Source: Dioscorea cayenensis subsp. rotundata
Lineage: Eukaryota; Streptophyta; Magnoliopsida; Dioscoreales; Dioscoreaceae
Assembly: GCF_009730915.1 (NCBI RefSeq)
Contig: NC_052479.1
Location: 2,914,001-2,978,000, forward strand
Direction of reading: 5' to 3'
Length of the DNA stretch: 64,000 nt
Shown here piece after piece: positions 35,346-54,484 of this stretch. Below the pieces are notes generated by a model. It did no database searches. It worked only from the letters and a program-made list of their open reading frames with translations, and had not been told where the DNA came from. Position numbers and translations under genes: made by a program. Numbering within the stretch: position 1 is the stretch's first letter; every line of letters starts with the position of its first letter.

Positions 35346-37600
35346 GTTTGAGGGAAAGTTTTGTTAAACATTTGTTTATTATTAAAAAGAAAAAATGATA
35401 AATTGTATAAAAGCATTGTTTATTTTATTGTATTTATTTATTATTATTTTGAACATAAATAGTGATAAGAGTTTGTAGCTTCAAATGAGAAAATCATTTT
35501 ATTTTATTTTTGTTAAGAAAAAGTTGAGTTGCAATGCATCACTATATTCAAACTAGGGATTCTTTTGTCATACTTTTGAGAAACTTTTCCGTGAATCCCT
35601 TTTGAATTTTGAGGTCTTTGTTTCTTAAAAAGGGTCAAATAGTGTCTATTCAAATCAGTCTTTCTCTGTTTCACTTGGAGAAAGTTTTAGAAAATATATT
35701 TTGAAGTTTTAAGATTAAAGATTAAAACATAATAACACTTTTGACTTATTAAGTGCTAATGAAATGTAGCTTATTGGCACCAATATTTTTTACGTAAAGT
35801 ATTTATTTTGAGAAGGATCTCAAATCAAAATTTAAAATCTATATAAGATTAAGAGCACAAATGTGCGAAAATATTAACTTCACGACTTTGCATGTTTCCG
35901 ACTTCTCTTAATCGGTGAATGTTACACTTATTATCTATTTGTACAAAAAAATAAAAATATTATATATATGGGACCGGTTCTCTACCTATGTTGGTAGATA
36001 ATCAAATCTACTAACATTGGGTCATCACCGTTCATTTGACATTAGACGACTGTATTCATTAGATAAACATTGAAATTTAAGTGCAAATGTGATCAATAAT
36101 ATTTTTTAGAAACTACATTTTTTTATAAATAGTAAAAAATGTGATAAATAGTACTATAGTGGGATAAATTTGAAATCATTGGATTCTTGATCAGCACAAT
36201 ACTAAAAAAATTAATTTAATAATTTAATAATTTTATATTAAAAAAATGTGATTTAATAAAATTATATGAAAAATAACTGACCACCTTTAACCAAAGGCCT
36301 ATTAGCATCAAGTCTTTTTTTTACATGGGAGGATTAGATATCAAACCTAAAATCTACATATATTGAAAGTACAAATACTTGTTGAATTTACTCAGTGTTT
36401 GTATATATTTTCAACTTCCCTTAAATAGAAGGCATTTGTGACCTATTTGTCAAGGAATAAGATAAAAAATAAAAAATAAAAAATATATTATTAGAGTATA
36501 TTGACACTGAAAGGAGATTATTTATATTTACATCATTTCACATTCACACCATCAGGACCGAAAAGAAGGTATCCTTAAAAAGGTTTTTCTATGTCTATAT
36601 CCATGATTTTTTTTTTTTAATTTTATAAACAAATCCCTATTTTTTATTAATTGTATATAACTCCATAAAATTTTTATTAACATGTAAATGTAACATGTAA
36701 AATATCCAAATTACTTTTATATCAAAATTAAGATTAAAAGAGGCTTTCCTCCACATAGATGGAGATAAACTAAGAAAACCATTAAAAAAATAATAATAAA
36801 TAAATAAATTAAAGAGCTTCTTAGGGCTTCAATTAATAGAGAAAGAAATCAATTTTGCAACAATAAAGATATAATAAGGGGAAGAAAGAAAAAACTAAAC
36901 CATTAGCAAAACAATGTTAATTTTTGAAATCAGAAAAGCATTTTACAAGTTATTTAACAGTAATAATATTAAAAATATTAAAAATAATCCTGGCTTCCAG
37001 AACAAAATTAAGTAAATAAATAATTGTGAAACCAACAACCAGTCCACTTAAAAATATGTGAATATCACACATTGCCAATAAAAACAGGACAATATTCACA
37101 AGAACTAAGCTTCATATCATACACCAACAATTCACAAGATTTACCAGAAAACAAAAACAACCAAAGTTAAAAAAAAAAAAACTTAGCAAAGCACATGGTA
37201 ATGAAAGATGTATGATTCATTGCCCCCATGTTTGTCAAACACTTCAAAGCCAAAAATCATGCACACCTAATTGAGGAAAAGAATTTGACATGGCAAAAAT
37301 TTCTGGAAGAAGCTAACAAGTACAAACTGGACATCAATAGATCTCAATATAGATCATACAATCAGGAAAAGGAAATAAAACAAAAATAACTCAATATGGT
37401 AACTCCATGGCCATGCCATCAACCAAGACAGCTAAATTACCTGAATTCTTCATACTATCTAGCCTGTAACAATCTGAGAAAACTCGTTGTTAATGGACGC
37501 AAAACTCCACACCATGAAGTCACAAAAGTTTTGGAGGAAACCTCATCTCCTGTGAGACTGGAGAATTTGCAACACAATGGAGAGAAGAATTTTTCATGAA
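34510..37600. other. Intergenic, no gene recognised
   Basis: AT-rich. A (TAA)n microsatellite lies at about 35,309-35,344. A patch at about 35,970-36,080 ('gggaccggttctctaccta' onward) has the feel of a dispersed repeat, but I see no ends. The short plus frame at 37,396-37,599 runs antisense to the PECT1 3' region and is not coding. Confidence 0.5.
35309..35344. repeat. (TAA)n microsatellite
   Basis: About twelve trinucleotide units without interruption. Confidence 0.9.
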
Positions 37601-37609
37601 CTGAAATGG

Positions 37610-43916
<6,307 letters not shown>

Positions 43917-43989
43917 GGCTTTCTTGGTAGAGAGAGATCGGATCTAGGTTTTCCCGTTCGCCAGAGCTCCCGCCATTGATGCAAGCTTC

Positions 43990-43990
43990 G

Positions 43991-44018
<28 letters not shown>
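43990..44018. repeat. (TC)n microsatellite in the PECT1 5' leader
   Basis: About 14 dinucleotide units, (GA)n on the gene's sense strand, about 75 bases upstream of the start codon. Confidence 0.95.
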
Positions 44019-44021
<3 letters not shown>

Positions 44022-44049
44022 GTCCTATTTGGTTGGGAGGAGGTGGCCG

Positions 44050-45220
44050 AAAGAGGAAATATATAGTTTGAGTTAGAATGCGATGTATACTAATTTCTAT
44101 GCGACTGTATCATTGATCGTAAGATTGCTTTGAGATTAGTGCAGATTGGAAAATGACCAGATCGCGAGACAAGATGTGTGGGTGTTTGTCAGGGATTTTT
44201 TGTTGTGGACTGTGATGAGATCATGACCGTGTGATCTGTTCGAAATGTGAAGCGGTTGTGATTTTGAGTGTTTGATTTTGCTTTCTTGTTTTTTTTGTTT
44301 TCCTCGTTTTTTGCTTTGACCCCCTTATAATATTTTGTAATCATTTTTTTTTTAATTATTATTTCTGATGGTTTCGTCAAACTTCTAGATTTTGTAAATT
44401 TTTCAACTTCACCTCTCAATTTATATGATAAAATATATTTTTTTAATAAATATAAATAAATCACACCTAAATATGTATAGACATAAATCACTTTACATAA
44501 ACTGAGATTTAAACCAATAAAAAATCAGGTATTAATAGATTAAGAGATTGTTGACTAAAATGAATATTTATAATTTTGTATTATATAAAAAAGCTATATT
44601 TATATAAATAATAAGCTTTATAATCATATTTAAACCCTCATACATTAACTTAATTCATTTTTCTTTTACTAATAATCAGAATAACTAAACTTTTGGTTAC
44701 CAACGCATATACGGATATACCCAATTGTCTTTGTCATTTGGAAAAAAAATTCCAAGAATGTAGAGGTATCAGAGAAATTACAAAGTCAGGAGGGTCATGT
44801 GTAAAATTACACAAACATGCAGGTGTATGAATGCAAAAAATGAAGAAAGTGAAAAAAACTCAAAACAGATTTATAGCAAAGGTCATGTTCATGGGGCCTG
44901 CATGTCTAACAACTATTCAAAACAGAACATTCATTCAAAAGACATGAGAAAACATGTCATACTTCCACAGCTGCCAAACAATCTGATTTGATGAATTATT
45001 TATTCAATAAAATGCATGAAATTTTTTAATTTTCATAGAACATTGTTTTCATTCCATTAAGAAAATTCTATTCATATATATATATATATATATAATCTCT
45101 CTCTTTGTTCTATATACAATACATTGCTATTCTGAGTTCTAAATCATGAGTTTGCTAATGCTAATATATCAATCAGTAGCTATAGACAAGCGACGGAATG
45201 AAAAGGCGAACATTCGGTAA
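44050..45220. other. Intergenic between PECT1 and VPS32
   Basis: Presumed PECT1 promoter in the first few hundred bases, without an obvious TATA box. AT-rich after that, with a (TA)n tract at about 45,076-45,093. No further gene is seen. Confidence 0.5.
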
Positions 45221-45227
45221 TTCATAT

Positions 45228-47821
45228 CTAAAGAGCCATTTCTGGTTGAAGGTCAGCTAGATTGTCGGCATTGTTAACAGGTTTCGGTGTCTCTTTTTTC
45301 GGTAAATTTGTAGTTGTTATCGACGGAGGTTGAGTGGTGACTGTAGAATTTTGCTCAAGAATTTGTTCTTCTAATTCAGCTTCTTCGAGTTCTTCAAGTT
45401 CAGCCTCGAGTTCGTCCTGTTTGGAAAAAAATAATTCAGTAAAAAGTTGACAAGAATTTTAGGAGTGAAGGATTGAGATAGAAGACTGTGAATCAAACCT
45501 CATCGAAGTCATCTGTAACACCGATGGAAGTCGCGAGAGCATCTTGCAGTTGTTTCATGTTTTCTGATTGTTCACTTGCTTCTTCGATCGTCTTGCTAAC
45601 ATCATCGGCATTCCTGCATTGTTATATTCAAAAATATCGGTTTGATTAATTATAAAAGTACAAAATTTGATGGCATTGATGCGGAGCATTGGAAAGGTTG
45701 AAACTCTGAATAGTTTAATATTTGGTACAAAAACTATGCTTGCAATGAAGTCGAACATTTTTATTTGTCAGTTAAATTTAAATTAAGAAAACTAGAACTT
45801 ATCGATTGAAGCTTACAATGACTGTTGAATGGATTTAACAGCATTGGAACCTTTTCTCAATGCATCAATAGTTTCTGTAGTTGCTGTCGCACCGTGAAGT
45901 GTTAGCATCTGCAACAAATGTGCATCTTTAAAGATAAAATTATCGACCACGAATAGCTTTTTGACTTGGAAAAGTTCTGAGTTTACCTGATCATGAACTC
46001 GCAATTGTAAATTTGCAATCCGCTCAATTTCCGCCTCATATAATTTCTTTTTCTTTAAGCACTGAATTGCAGCTGGATGAACAGAAAATAAATTGCAGAG
46101 AAATACATAAAACAAATCAAATCCTGACATTTTATTGATGTCTTCTTCATGTATATGCATTACGTTGACCATATTTAACAAAAAGCAGGACAAGCACTAA
46201 ACACTTTCGGCATACCGTTTTTGTTTTTCTGACTTGTGTAATTCTTTGCTTTTTGAATTTCATTAGAAATCTTTTTTTGCAGAAGCTGCTCTTTCTTCTC
46301 CAAAGTTTCAAGTGTCTAAAACCATAAAAGAACGATAAGAATTTCGAAAAGAACAGAAAGATTATCGATTCCTTTTTCTGCAATTACCCTTGTTAAATAT
46401 ATCACACCCAGTTGTTTAAGGCTGATAACCTTTCAATTCTCAAAATTCACGACGACAAATTGGTGCAAAATATTCCTATGCAGAACATTGATTTGTTCAA
46501 CTGTGGGAAAAAATCGATTATGAAAATGATGAGCTAACTCAAGTTACTGATTTCTTGCATTCTATTATGAAAGGGAGACACTTACAAATGCCAATTCTTA
46601 ACAATCACATGGTATACTATATACTACTTTCGGTCTACATCCAACGTAAATTAGATCAGGAACTATGGGATAAACGTTCATTTGAAATTCTTTAACCAAA
46701 AAACTCAGAGAGCATCCTCACTACTTTTATAGACTATGCAAGAAAGCATAAATTTGAAGAAAAAAATCATTCGTTTTATCTCAAAATTGTGTCAGCAATG
46801 ATCGGTAATCAGCACAATAGAACATTGAGCAATCTAAAGACAAAGAGAGCCACTGATAAATAGCGATTTTTTTTAGTCACATACTATGACACTTGTTTGA
46901 CAACTCAATTCATTTGGAATATCTTGTACCAAATAACTGAAATAACATGCTCACAACTTAATTTATATTAAGCAAAAATATATGCAAAATAAAAACTAGA
47001 ACAAACAGATGATTGGAATCACTAATGAATACCGATTCTTAATAATCATATACTACACAACTCTTGGTCAAGATTATAACTTAGATGAGGAACTATCTAA
47101 TGACAATTGTTTGGAATATATTTCACTAAAGAACTCAAATGACATCTTCGCTTTTAATTTAGATTAAGCAATATGAACATCAAGCCAAGTAAACCAAACA
47201 TTTGGTACTTGATAACACAGAACAAAAGAAGACACATAAATCATATGTTATTGTTTCTTGCTTATATTCCTTATATCTAATAAACCAAATCTTGTACAAC
47301 AACATATATAAAAAGAAAGAAAGAAATGAGATTAAAAAAGAATAAGAAAATGGAATGAAAAGAAGAGGAAAGTTGAGGAACTATATATTTCAGGGAGTAC
47401 CACATCTAAAAGAACATAAATTTCAAAATTTCAGCTTCCAAGGGGCATAACAATAAGGAAATTAACTGCAATCAAAGGAAAGAAGGAAAGAAAGAAAGAA
47501 ATGAAACATAAATAATACAAACTAAGGAGAAGAGGAAAGTTGAGGAACTTTATATACTCATGTTGGATAAGAACATATAAGGACATAGATTCATCAAGCA
47601 AAAAAAATTAAAAAAAAAATCTAGTTCTCTTCAAAATTTCAGCTTTAAACAAACCAAATAAAGAACAGAGACAAAACAAAAACAAAGAAAACAAATGAAG
47701 AAAAGAAAAAGAAAGAAGAGAATTATCTTTTTCATACCTCCTGAAGTTTGTCCGAAGAGGAGATAGCCTTGGCAGAGGAGGTTGTCTTCTTCTTAGACAT
47801 AGAGAAAACCTTTTTCAACAT
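45228..47821 (-). CDS. VPS32: ESCRT-III subunit SNF7/VPS32 (CHMP4-type)
   Basis: SNF7 proteins polymerise on endosomal membranes to drive inward budding of vesicles. Exons: 47738-47821, 46216-46315, 45987-46072, 45817-45908, 45499-45613 and 45228-45416; GT-AG introns, 221 residues, the usual length. Visible family segments: TLETLEKKEQLLQKK (29-43), KNKNAAIQCLKKKKLYEAEI (58-77), LRVHDQMLTLHGATATTETI (85-104), EEASEQSENMKQLQDALA (131-148), DDFDEDELEAELEELEEAEL (155-174) and a C-terminal DLQPEMAL, the last matching the conserved SNF7 tail that contacts partners. Helices alpha-1 and alpha-2 are basic and the C-terminal half acidic, as expected. The first 23 residues (MLKKVFSMSKKKTTSSAKAI onward) differ from the MFSRLFGKPK-type start of common plant paralogues. 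A very long first intron (about 1.4 kb) separates the N-terminal exon. Likely a divergent but intact paralogue. Confidence 0.93.
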
Positions 47822-47849
47822 CTTTCCTTCTTGTGATTAAGCTGAAGAT

Positions 47850-49550
47850 GAAGATGGAGATGAAGATGAAGAAGTTGGTCCAAGAAAAGCCATAAGACTT
47901 GAAAGAAAAACACAAAAGTGGAACTTTCCAACGTGGAAAGTAGAAGACAAAGGAAGATGAGCTATTGTTCAACAATTGACACGTACCATGTAGTCATAAT
48001 ATATATATATATAGTATTAAAATTTTATTTTATATGATGATTAGTAGTTGAGCTTATGAAACACCTCTAACTAATCTTGGGAATTTGGATGGAGTGGTTG
48101 AAATTGATTCTAGTCCTATCTTGTTATATTTTTGTATCCTTAGTGGTTGTCCTTATGAAATATTGCTAACTAATCTTTGGTATTTGGATGGAGTAGTTGA
48201 AATTGATTCTAGTTCTATCTTGTCATATGTTTCTATCTTTGTGCTGGAGTGAAGACTAGCAGTTCAATGCTTTATGTCATCCTTTTTAAGTTTTTTATTT
48301 TATTTATTAAAATTATCTCTGTCTATTGTTTTTTTTTTTAATTACACTTACTGTTTGTTTATATTAAATATATGGAGTTTTTAAAAGTAATTGTAATTTT
48401 ACAATTATATATATATAATAAGTATTAAAATTTGTGTTAAAAAAAAATGATAGTTATGTACCTAAAAGCTCATGTATATATCTTCATTAATATTATGTTC
48501 ATTTTTATGGAAAAACAATACCACCCACTCTATGTTAGAATTCGTACGTCCAAAAATAGTGAGTGATTGGGCTAGACTTATATGAAATGGGTTTAATATA
48601 ATAGGCAATAGAAATATTTAAAAATATATAAATACAAGGGAGAGAAAAAAGAAAAAGAAAAAGAAAAATCATCCATAAAATCAATTTAAGCAATTATCTT
48701 GAAATTAAATATTAATAAACAATCATGGGTTCTTTATTCTCTTATAAAATGTATTTAGAGCTTCAAAGATGTTTTGAGTTTGGTTATGTATTCAAGACTT
48801 TGTTGGTGTTGTTACAACTCTTTTTGTTAATTTAAGTTTTCCACATAAATCTTGTTGTAAATAACTTTAGCAAGTGAATTTCATAAATATAATTATTTTG
48901 ATTCCTATCTACACAAATGTAATCATCGGATTTGTCCTAAATATTAAATTTTCCTCCAAACATTTCAATCAGGGGTATATGCCATAAATAATTACTCAGG
49001 TAACATATTTTCAATAACTAGATTTACTTTATAAATGGTTAAATCTTGAAATGTAAAAATAATTCAAGTAAAGCATAAATAAAAATAATAAATTAAAGAA
49101 ATATAAAAAGTGTATAAATATCTTTTTAACCGTTATTTTGGTTATATTAAAGAACAATCTTTTTTTGTTATTATTTTAATTTTCTTCCATAAAGATAATT
49201 TATATTAAATGGAAAAATAAAAAAAAATCAATAAATTTACTTATATTATTTTTATGACATATTCTACAATTTACTCACAATCCAAAAATAATCTAAATTT
49301 CTCAACATTTCTCCCAAGTTCCACATGGCCCCAAAACCAAAACCGGCCCAATGATGAGAGGTCCAACCCAAACACATCAACGGGCCCAAAATATATTTGC
49401 CCAAGTGATTTAAATTTAAAAGTAATTTTTTACAAAAACAAAGACTTGATAATGGATAAACAAAGACCTGTAGGTTATATGATCAATTTTTTTAGAATTA
49501 TCGGAATAATTACTTCTAAAAACATTGATTATATAAATTTGAAATTAATG
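47850..49550. other. Intergenic, with an imperfect tandem duplication
   Basis: Promoter side of VPS32 to about 48,000. At 48,041-48,240 a unit of about 98 bases is duplicated ('ctaactaatcttgggaattt' then 'ctaactaatctttggtattt', each followed by 'ggatggagt-gttgaaattga'). Beyond that, AT-rich DNA and the plus frame at 49,254-49,610, which enters the MITE and has no homology I recognise. Confidence 0.5.
48041..48240. repeat. Tandem duplication of a 98-bp unit
   Basis: Two adjacent copies differ by scattered substitutions; both contain 'gttgaaattgattctagt' and 'ctatcttgt-atat'. Confidence 0.8.
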
Positions 49551-49559
49551 TACAATCAC

Positions 49560-51318
49560 CAAGGTTTTCAACCCGGACAAAAAATCAACCTGGAAAAGGT
49601 TAGGGGATAAGGGTCAGGGGTCAAGGGGTTCAACCGGGTTGAATCGGGTTAACCGGGGTCAATAATTTTTATTAAAAATAATATAAATTTTACTTATATA
49701 TTGTTAGTTCCACCGGTGTGGTTTGTGGGTTTTGAAAACACTTAAGCACTTATAGATCTCATACACAAACCATCAAAGAAAGATCACACAAACAAAAAAA
49801 GAATGAGACACATAAGATTGGTAACCCAGTTCGGCGTCCACTCACCTACGTCTGGGGGGCCAAGCCCGGAGATAAACAATCCACTAAAACAAGTAAAAAT
49901 AGATGAATACAAACACTTGTCACTCACTCTCTCAATAAAGATCACTACCCTCTCTAAATTGTCTTGTGCACCCACACTCTCTAGCTTTGATCCCACACTC
50001 AATCTCAGAGCAAGGTAGTTTATATAGACGCCTTAACATCCCAAATATAGCACATATCTCTTTTGGAATCTCCGCGGCTACTAATTTAAAAAACCTTCCG
50101 AAATTAGATGTTGCAACTGTTGTTGTAACATAAGTTGCAACATGGCCCTGAGTTCTGGTTACGTTACGGACGACCTCAAGACCCATCAACCTCCCGGTCA
50201 TGTTTAGTCCGAGTCGATACAGCCAAATCTCCCGATCCCGACAGCCGGCAACTAGCCTACCTCCTCAATTCCTCATCACACAGTCCCCTCGCAAGAGGCA
50301 CACGTCCTTGTGCGTTTTAATGAAACTTGCCAAACTTAGTCTTCAATCTTCCAAGTTTGGCCTTCAAAGATTCACCAAACTTGATCTTCAATTCACCCAA
50401 GTTTCGTTCTCAAATCTTCCCAATAATAGATCTTCAATCAATCAATTCAATCATCAAGGATTCTTAAAATCATATCTCCTTCATTCATACCATGAATAGA
50501 TATTTCTTTAAATAAGCTCCACCATATTTAGTCTTAAATCATATCTCTCTAAGTATGGTCTTGATATAATCTTCTCTTCATGTTGAATAAGTTACCAAGA
50601 ATAATACCACCAAGATCTTCAAGATATTTGGCCCCATGTTGTAGACTTACTAAAAATAGCTTCACCATATTTAAGATGATTTGCCTTGCACCCCAAGTCT
50701 TTTTGTCATGTCACCATACTCTCCATGTCATCAATTATGCCTTGTCACTATAGTTGCCATGTTATCTGCCTTGGTGTCAAATAATGCCAATAATTAATGC
50801 GGTTGCACTAACATATATAATTAAAAAATCAAATATTGAAGAATAATAAATAAAAAAAATAAAAACATGACTTTTCAAATTTTAAGCAAGTATTTTACAT
50901 AAATAAATATTAAAGTACACCATATTAAAAATGTGAAATACACCAAATAATATAAAAATAAACTAGTGCAAAATTAATTGAAAAACATAAAAAGATTTAA
51001 CGAGGAAATAAACAACTAATAAATGCATAAAAAAGAAATATAAAAATATTCCCTTGGTCTCTCCCTTTCTTATTTTACAATTTTACATTATAACCGCCAA
51101 ACATTAGTATATTATAAAATATAATAAAATTTAAAAAAAAATTAGGTGCAAGCCTGAGTTGATGACCAGGCCGGGTCACCGGTCTGATCAGCCGGGTTGC
51201 CGGTTCAATCCTAGTTTTATTAAAATCTGGTTTTATATATTGGACAGAACCGGTTTTAAAGCAGGGTCTGGGTCAACCCGGTCCGACAGGCCAGTCCGGT
51301 CCGAGTTTGAAAACCTTG
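49560..51318. mobile_element. hAT-type MITE, second copy, split by a solo LTR
   Basis: Ends CAAGGTTTTCAACCCGG and, reverse-complemented, CAAGGTTTTCAAACTCGG match the copy at 33,747. Flanks ACAATCAC (49552-49559) and ATAATCAC (51319-51326) agree at 7 of 8 bases. After removing the insertion at 49,702-50,813 and one duplicated TATAT, about 640 bp remain and read through collinearly with the first copy ('...acttatata-taattaaaaaatcaaat...'). Confidence 0.88.
49702..50813. mobile_element. Solo-LTR-like element B inside the hAT MITE
   Basis: The ends are TGTTAGTTCCACCGG... and ...GGTTGCACTAACA, an inverted TGTTAGT/ACTAACA pair. Both sides carry TATAT (49697-49701 and 50814-50818), the 5-bp duplication of retroelement integration. 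It shares with element A the 'attggtaacccagttcggc' and 'cctacgtctggggggccaa' modules and the repeated 'caaacttgatcttcaat'-type tract. No coding region is present. Confidence 0.82.
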
Positions 51319-51509
51319 ATAATCACTAAAAAGAAATATCATTACCCTACAATTTTTTCGACTTACCACCACTTCCTCATAGTCAAGAACCTAAATTTAA
51401 CTGTCATCATTGCTACTTATATTCTCTTTACTATCGAAATGTTCGGGACTTTGTTAAGGGTTTACCTTTACAAATGAATATTACCTTGTTCTTAAGAAAA
51501 GAAACCGTA

Positions 51510-51521
51510 GCTCTGATACCA
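51510..51521 (-). other. tRNA-Met primer-binding-like site, copy 1
   Basis: TGGTATCAGAGC on the minus strand inside a duplicated block of about 190 bases (51,462-51,650, partner 52,732-52,918). No LTR end adjoins it, as expected of a pararetrovirus intergenic region. Confidence 0.7.
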
Positions 51522-52803
51522 CTTAGATCTAAGGATGCCTTTCAACTTACTTTGAACTCTTCATAGTTGATGAATGGTCTAGAGAACAAAGTGAGGTAAA
51601 GATTATGGTCGAAAGCTTATAGCGAGAGATGTATGCAAGATCTATTATATTTGAATTTATACTACTAAATATTTTTTAATGGTTTTAATTGTATTTAAAT
51701 TAATTCTGGATTTATTGTGTTTATTAGGTCCATCTTATTCTTAAAGTTCTTCTATCATTATTCTTTTATTTTTATAATCCAGCACCCTTACACTAGTACT
51801 GCCATCAATATTTTCATAAAATTATGAATTACTTGATCTTTTTGTGCTTATCGTTTCTATGGGTTTTACGTTCCATTCACTTTCTTCTAATACTTCTGAA
51901 GAATAATATTTCATTCTATTCTTTATAATGCTTAATTTTCTAAGAAAGGTTTACCTTTTTTTGTGTCAAGATATATTTCATATATTTTAGTATTTAATTC
52001 AAATATTTCAAATAAATTAAATATTACTTGATTAAATATTACTCGAGTAAATACTAATACTACTTGATTAAATACTTCTTTGATTACTTTGTTTACTTTA
52101 ATCATAAGTAGTAAATATTTTTACAGTTGTAAATAAAATTTTGATACTTAATATTAAATACTAGTTTGGCTAAATACTACTTTGCATAAATTAAACTTTA
52201 AATACTACTTTTGCTAAATACTACTTTGCTGAAATAAAATTTATATACTACTTGCACTGAAATAAAATTTCAACAAGTAAACGTAAGAAAGAATTCTTAT
52301 GTTCAAACAATATCCATAACATGTAACATAACAAAAGATTTAACTTAACTAATAATTTTAATTGATCCATGCTTATTGAAAGTATTTTAGTTCTTAATTA
52401 AGTTTCACTTATCTTGATATAAAAACAGTCCAATCCGTCTTAGAGACTAAGAATCATGAATATCCTTAATATGTGAGAGAAAATCCCTCTAACTTTCAGA
52501 GTTAAGACTTACCTCCACACTCTTGTCCCCTAAACAGATCCATGTGGCCTCTTGTGGGTACTTTTGGTGCTCTCCGGTTCATCTTACCTTTTTATATCAG
52601 TCAGATCAACTCTTTTCCATATTAAAGATCATTTCTAGTTTTAGTTTTTTAGATTTTTTTTTTCTTTTATTTTTTAATAGAGTTTATGCATCAATAAAAA
52701 GTCATATAACCAAGTTAACACTTGTTGTCTATATGTTGGGGACCCTATTAAGGATTTACACCTGCATATGAATATTACCTTGTTATTGAAAAAAAAAATC
52801 GCA

Positions 52804-52815
52804 GCTCTGATACCA
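52804..52815 (-). other. tRNA-Met primer-binding-like site, copy 2
   Basis: Same 12 bases on the minus strand, about 190 bases downstream (in minus-strand sense) of the TATA box at 53,001-53,010. Confidence 0.7.
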
Positions 52816-52945
52816 CCTGGATCTAGGGATGCCTTTCAACTTAATTTGAACTCTCCAGAGTTGATGAAGGGTCAAGAAAACAAAGTGAAGTAAAGGTTAG
52901 GGTATGAAGCTTTACGAGAAAAGGGGATTTATTTATTGATCACAC

Positions 52946-53150
52946 GGGTTGGTCATCTAATTGGTATCCCAAATTGGATTTCTATACAAATACCAAAGAG
53001 CCTTATATAGCCTCCAAGAGACTCAAAAGCATTTACAAAACCATGTGCTAAAACCACTCAAGCCCAAAGTTATATAGCAGAGTTATGACAAGACACTTAC
53101 TTGTGGAGTACAAAGATTCTCCACTAACTATTTTACCGCTACAGCTATAT
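52946..53150 (-). repeat. Promoter-like direct repeat, copy B
   Basis: About 205 bases, partner at 56,622-56,826. Shared blocks are 'gggttggtcatc', 'aattggtatccca', 'cttatatag' (TATA on the minus strand at 53,001-53,010), 'ccaagagactcaaa' and 'cttgtggagtacaaagattc'. The similarity is roughly 85-90 % by eye. Confidence 0.8.
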
Positions 53151-53260
53151 CCAACTTTCAAAGTTGATATATTATCTATAAATTCTTTGAAGTCTTTAAT
53201 CATTGTTTCTAATTCAATAGGATTCTCTTTATTTGTTTTTCTACTTCTTTTGCTAGGCAT
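53048..53260 (-). pseudogene. Viral-like open frame fragment
   Basis: A 70-codon frame starting MPSKRSRKTNKENPIELET with a charged N-terminus; its 3' part runs into the promoter-like repeat. The minus strand just upstream (about 53,460-53,540) encodes a Cys/His cluster, CDKCYIFHITRHRATCKKC, with stops between. Function unknown. Confidence 0.35.
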
Positions 53261-53699
53261 TATCTTCTTCTTCTTGTATTATTATGTTTTTCCCTTTTTC
53301 TTTTAAGTCTTTTATATTTTTTAACTCTTTTTGTAGCTTACTAATTTCTTCTTCTAAAGTTTTTATTTTTTTTAATAATTGTTTCTATTATTTTCATATC
53401 TTTATTTGTTGTATTATTGGATTTTTCTATTTTTTTATTTAAAATTAAAATTATAAACTTCTAAGACACATTTTCGGCATAAAAATAATTCACATTTTTT
53501 ACAAGTTGCTCTATGTCTTGTTATATGAAATATGTAACATTTATCACATTTTGATTTAAATTTTATTTTATATGGTTCAAATTCATGTATACATTTTTCA
53601 AAATCTTCTACTTAATTATATTGTTCAAATAAATATTTTGGATTTATAAATAGATTATATGTTCGCTTAGTCATTTTTATTGTTTTAGTTATGTTATAT

Positions 53700-54470
53700 C
53701 ATGAAAATGTATTAAGTCTTCAGAGAAAAGGTGTGGTTATTCATTTCCATCAAATATACTACACACATCACTATCATTTTCACTATCATTACTGTCAATA
53801 CTTACTATATCTATTTCATCATGGATTTCTAGATTTTGAAATATGTTTAATCTTTCATTTTTAACTATTGGATTTTCACATTCTTTAGTATAATGTCCTT
53901 TTATACCACAAAAATAACATTTACATTCTCCTAGTGGTTTATGTGTTTTAAATTTTTTAACATGATTTGATTTGGGTCTTCCTTTTTTAGAATATTGGCT
54001 TCTTTTAAGTCATTTATGTGTTTTCCATTCTTTATTAAGTGCTAGTACATAAATTTTACTACAATAACTATAATTTGAAATTTGTCTATTTACTTCAACT
54101 TCTAAACATTTATCTTTTAAATAATTAAATGTGAACATTATTACTAGCCCTATTCTAGTTAAATTTTCATGTTCTCTGTCTATCTAATGTTTTAGAATGA
54201 TATCTCCAAAAGGTTTAGGGAGTTTATTAAACCATCTTTTAAATTAATTAATTATTTGTAAATGCTCTTCCACTTTTAGCTATTAGGGTGATATATGCTT
54301 AGCTAAATTGTACTATTTCACAAAAATTATTTATCTGAAGTCTTTCTAAATCTCTAGCAGTCTTATCTTGTAATAATGCATCTCCTCTGGGTAGATTTAT
54401 TCCTAATATGATTTGTCTAATCTGTTATGTTACATTATGATGATTATCTGTCATTTCTACCATGCATTGA
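53700..54470 (-). pseudogene. Capsid-like remnant with CCHC zinc knuckle (downstream half)
   Basis: The zinc knuckle CYFCGIKGHYTKEC (C-x2-C-x4-H-x4-C) follows a basic stretch, and further upstream on the minus strand QIRQIILGINLPRGDALL and TARDLERL resemble the conserved badnavirus capsid helices. Several stop codons lie between. An acidic, serine-rich tail follows the knuckle. Confidence 0.65.
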
Positions 54471-54484
54471 TATTCTTCTGCTTA

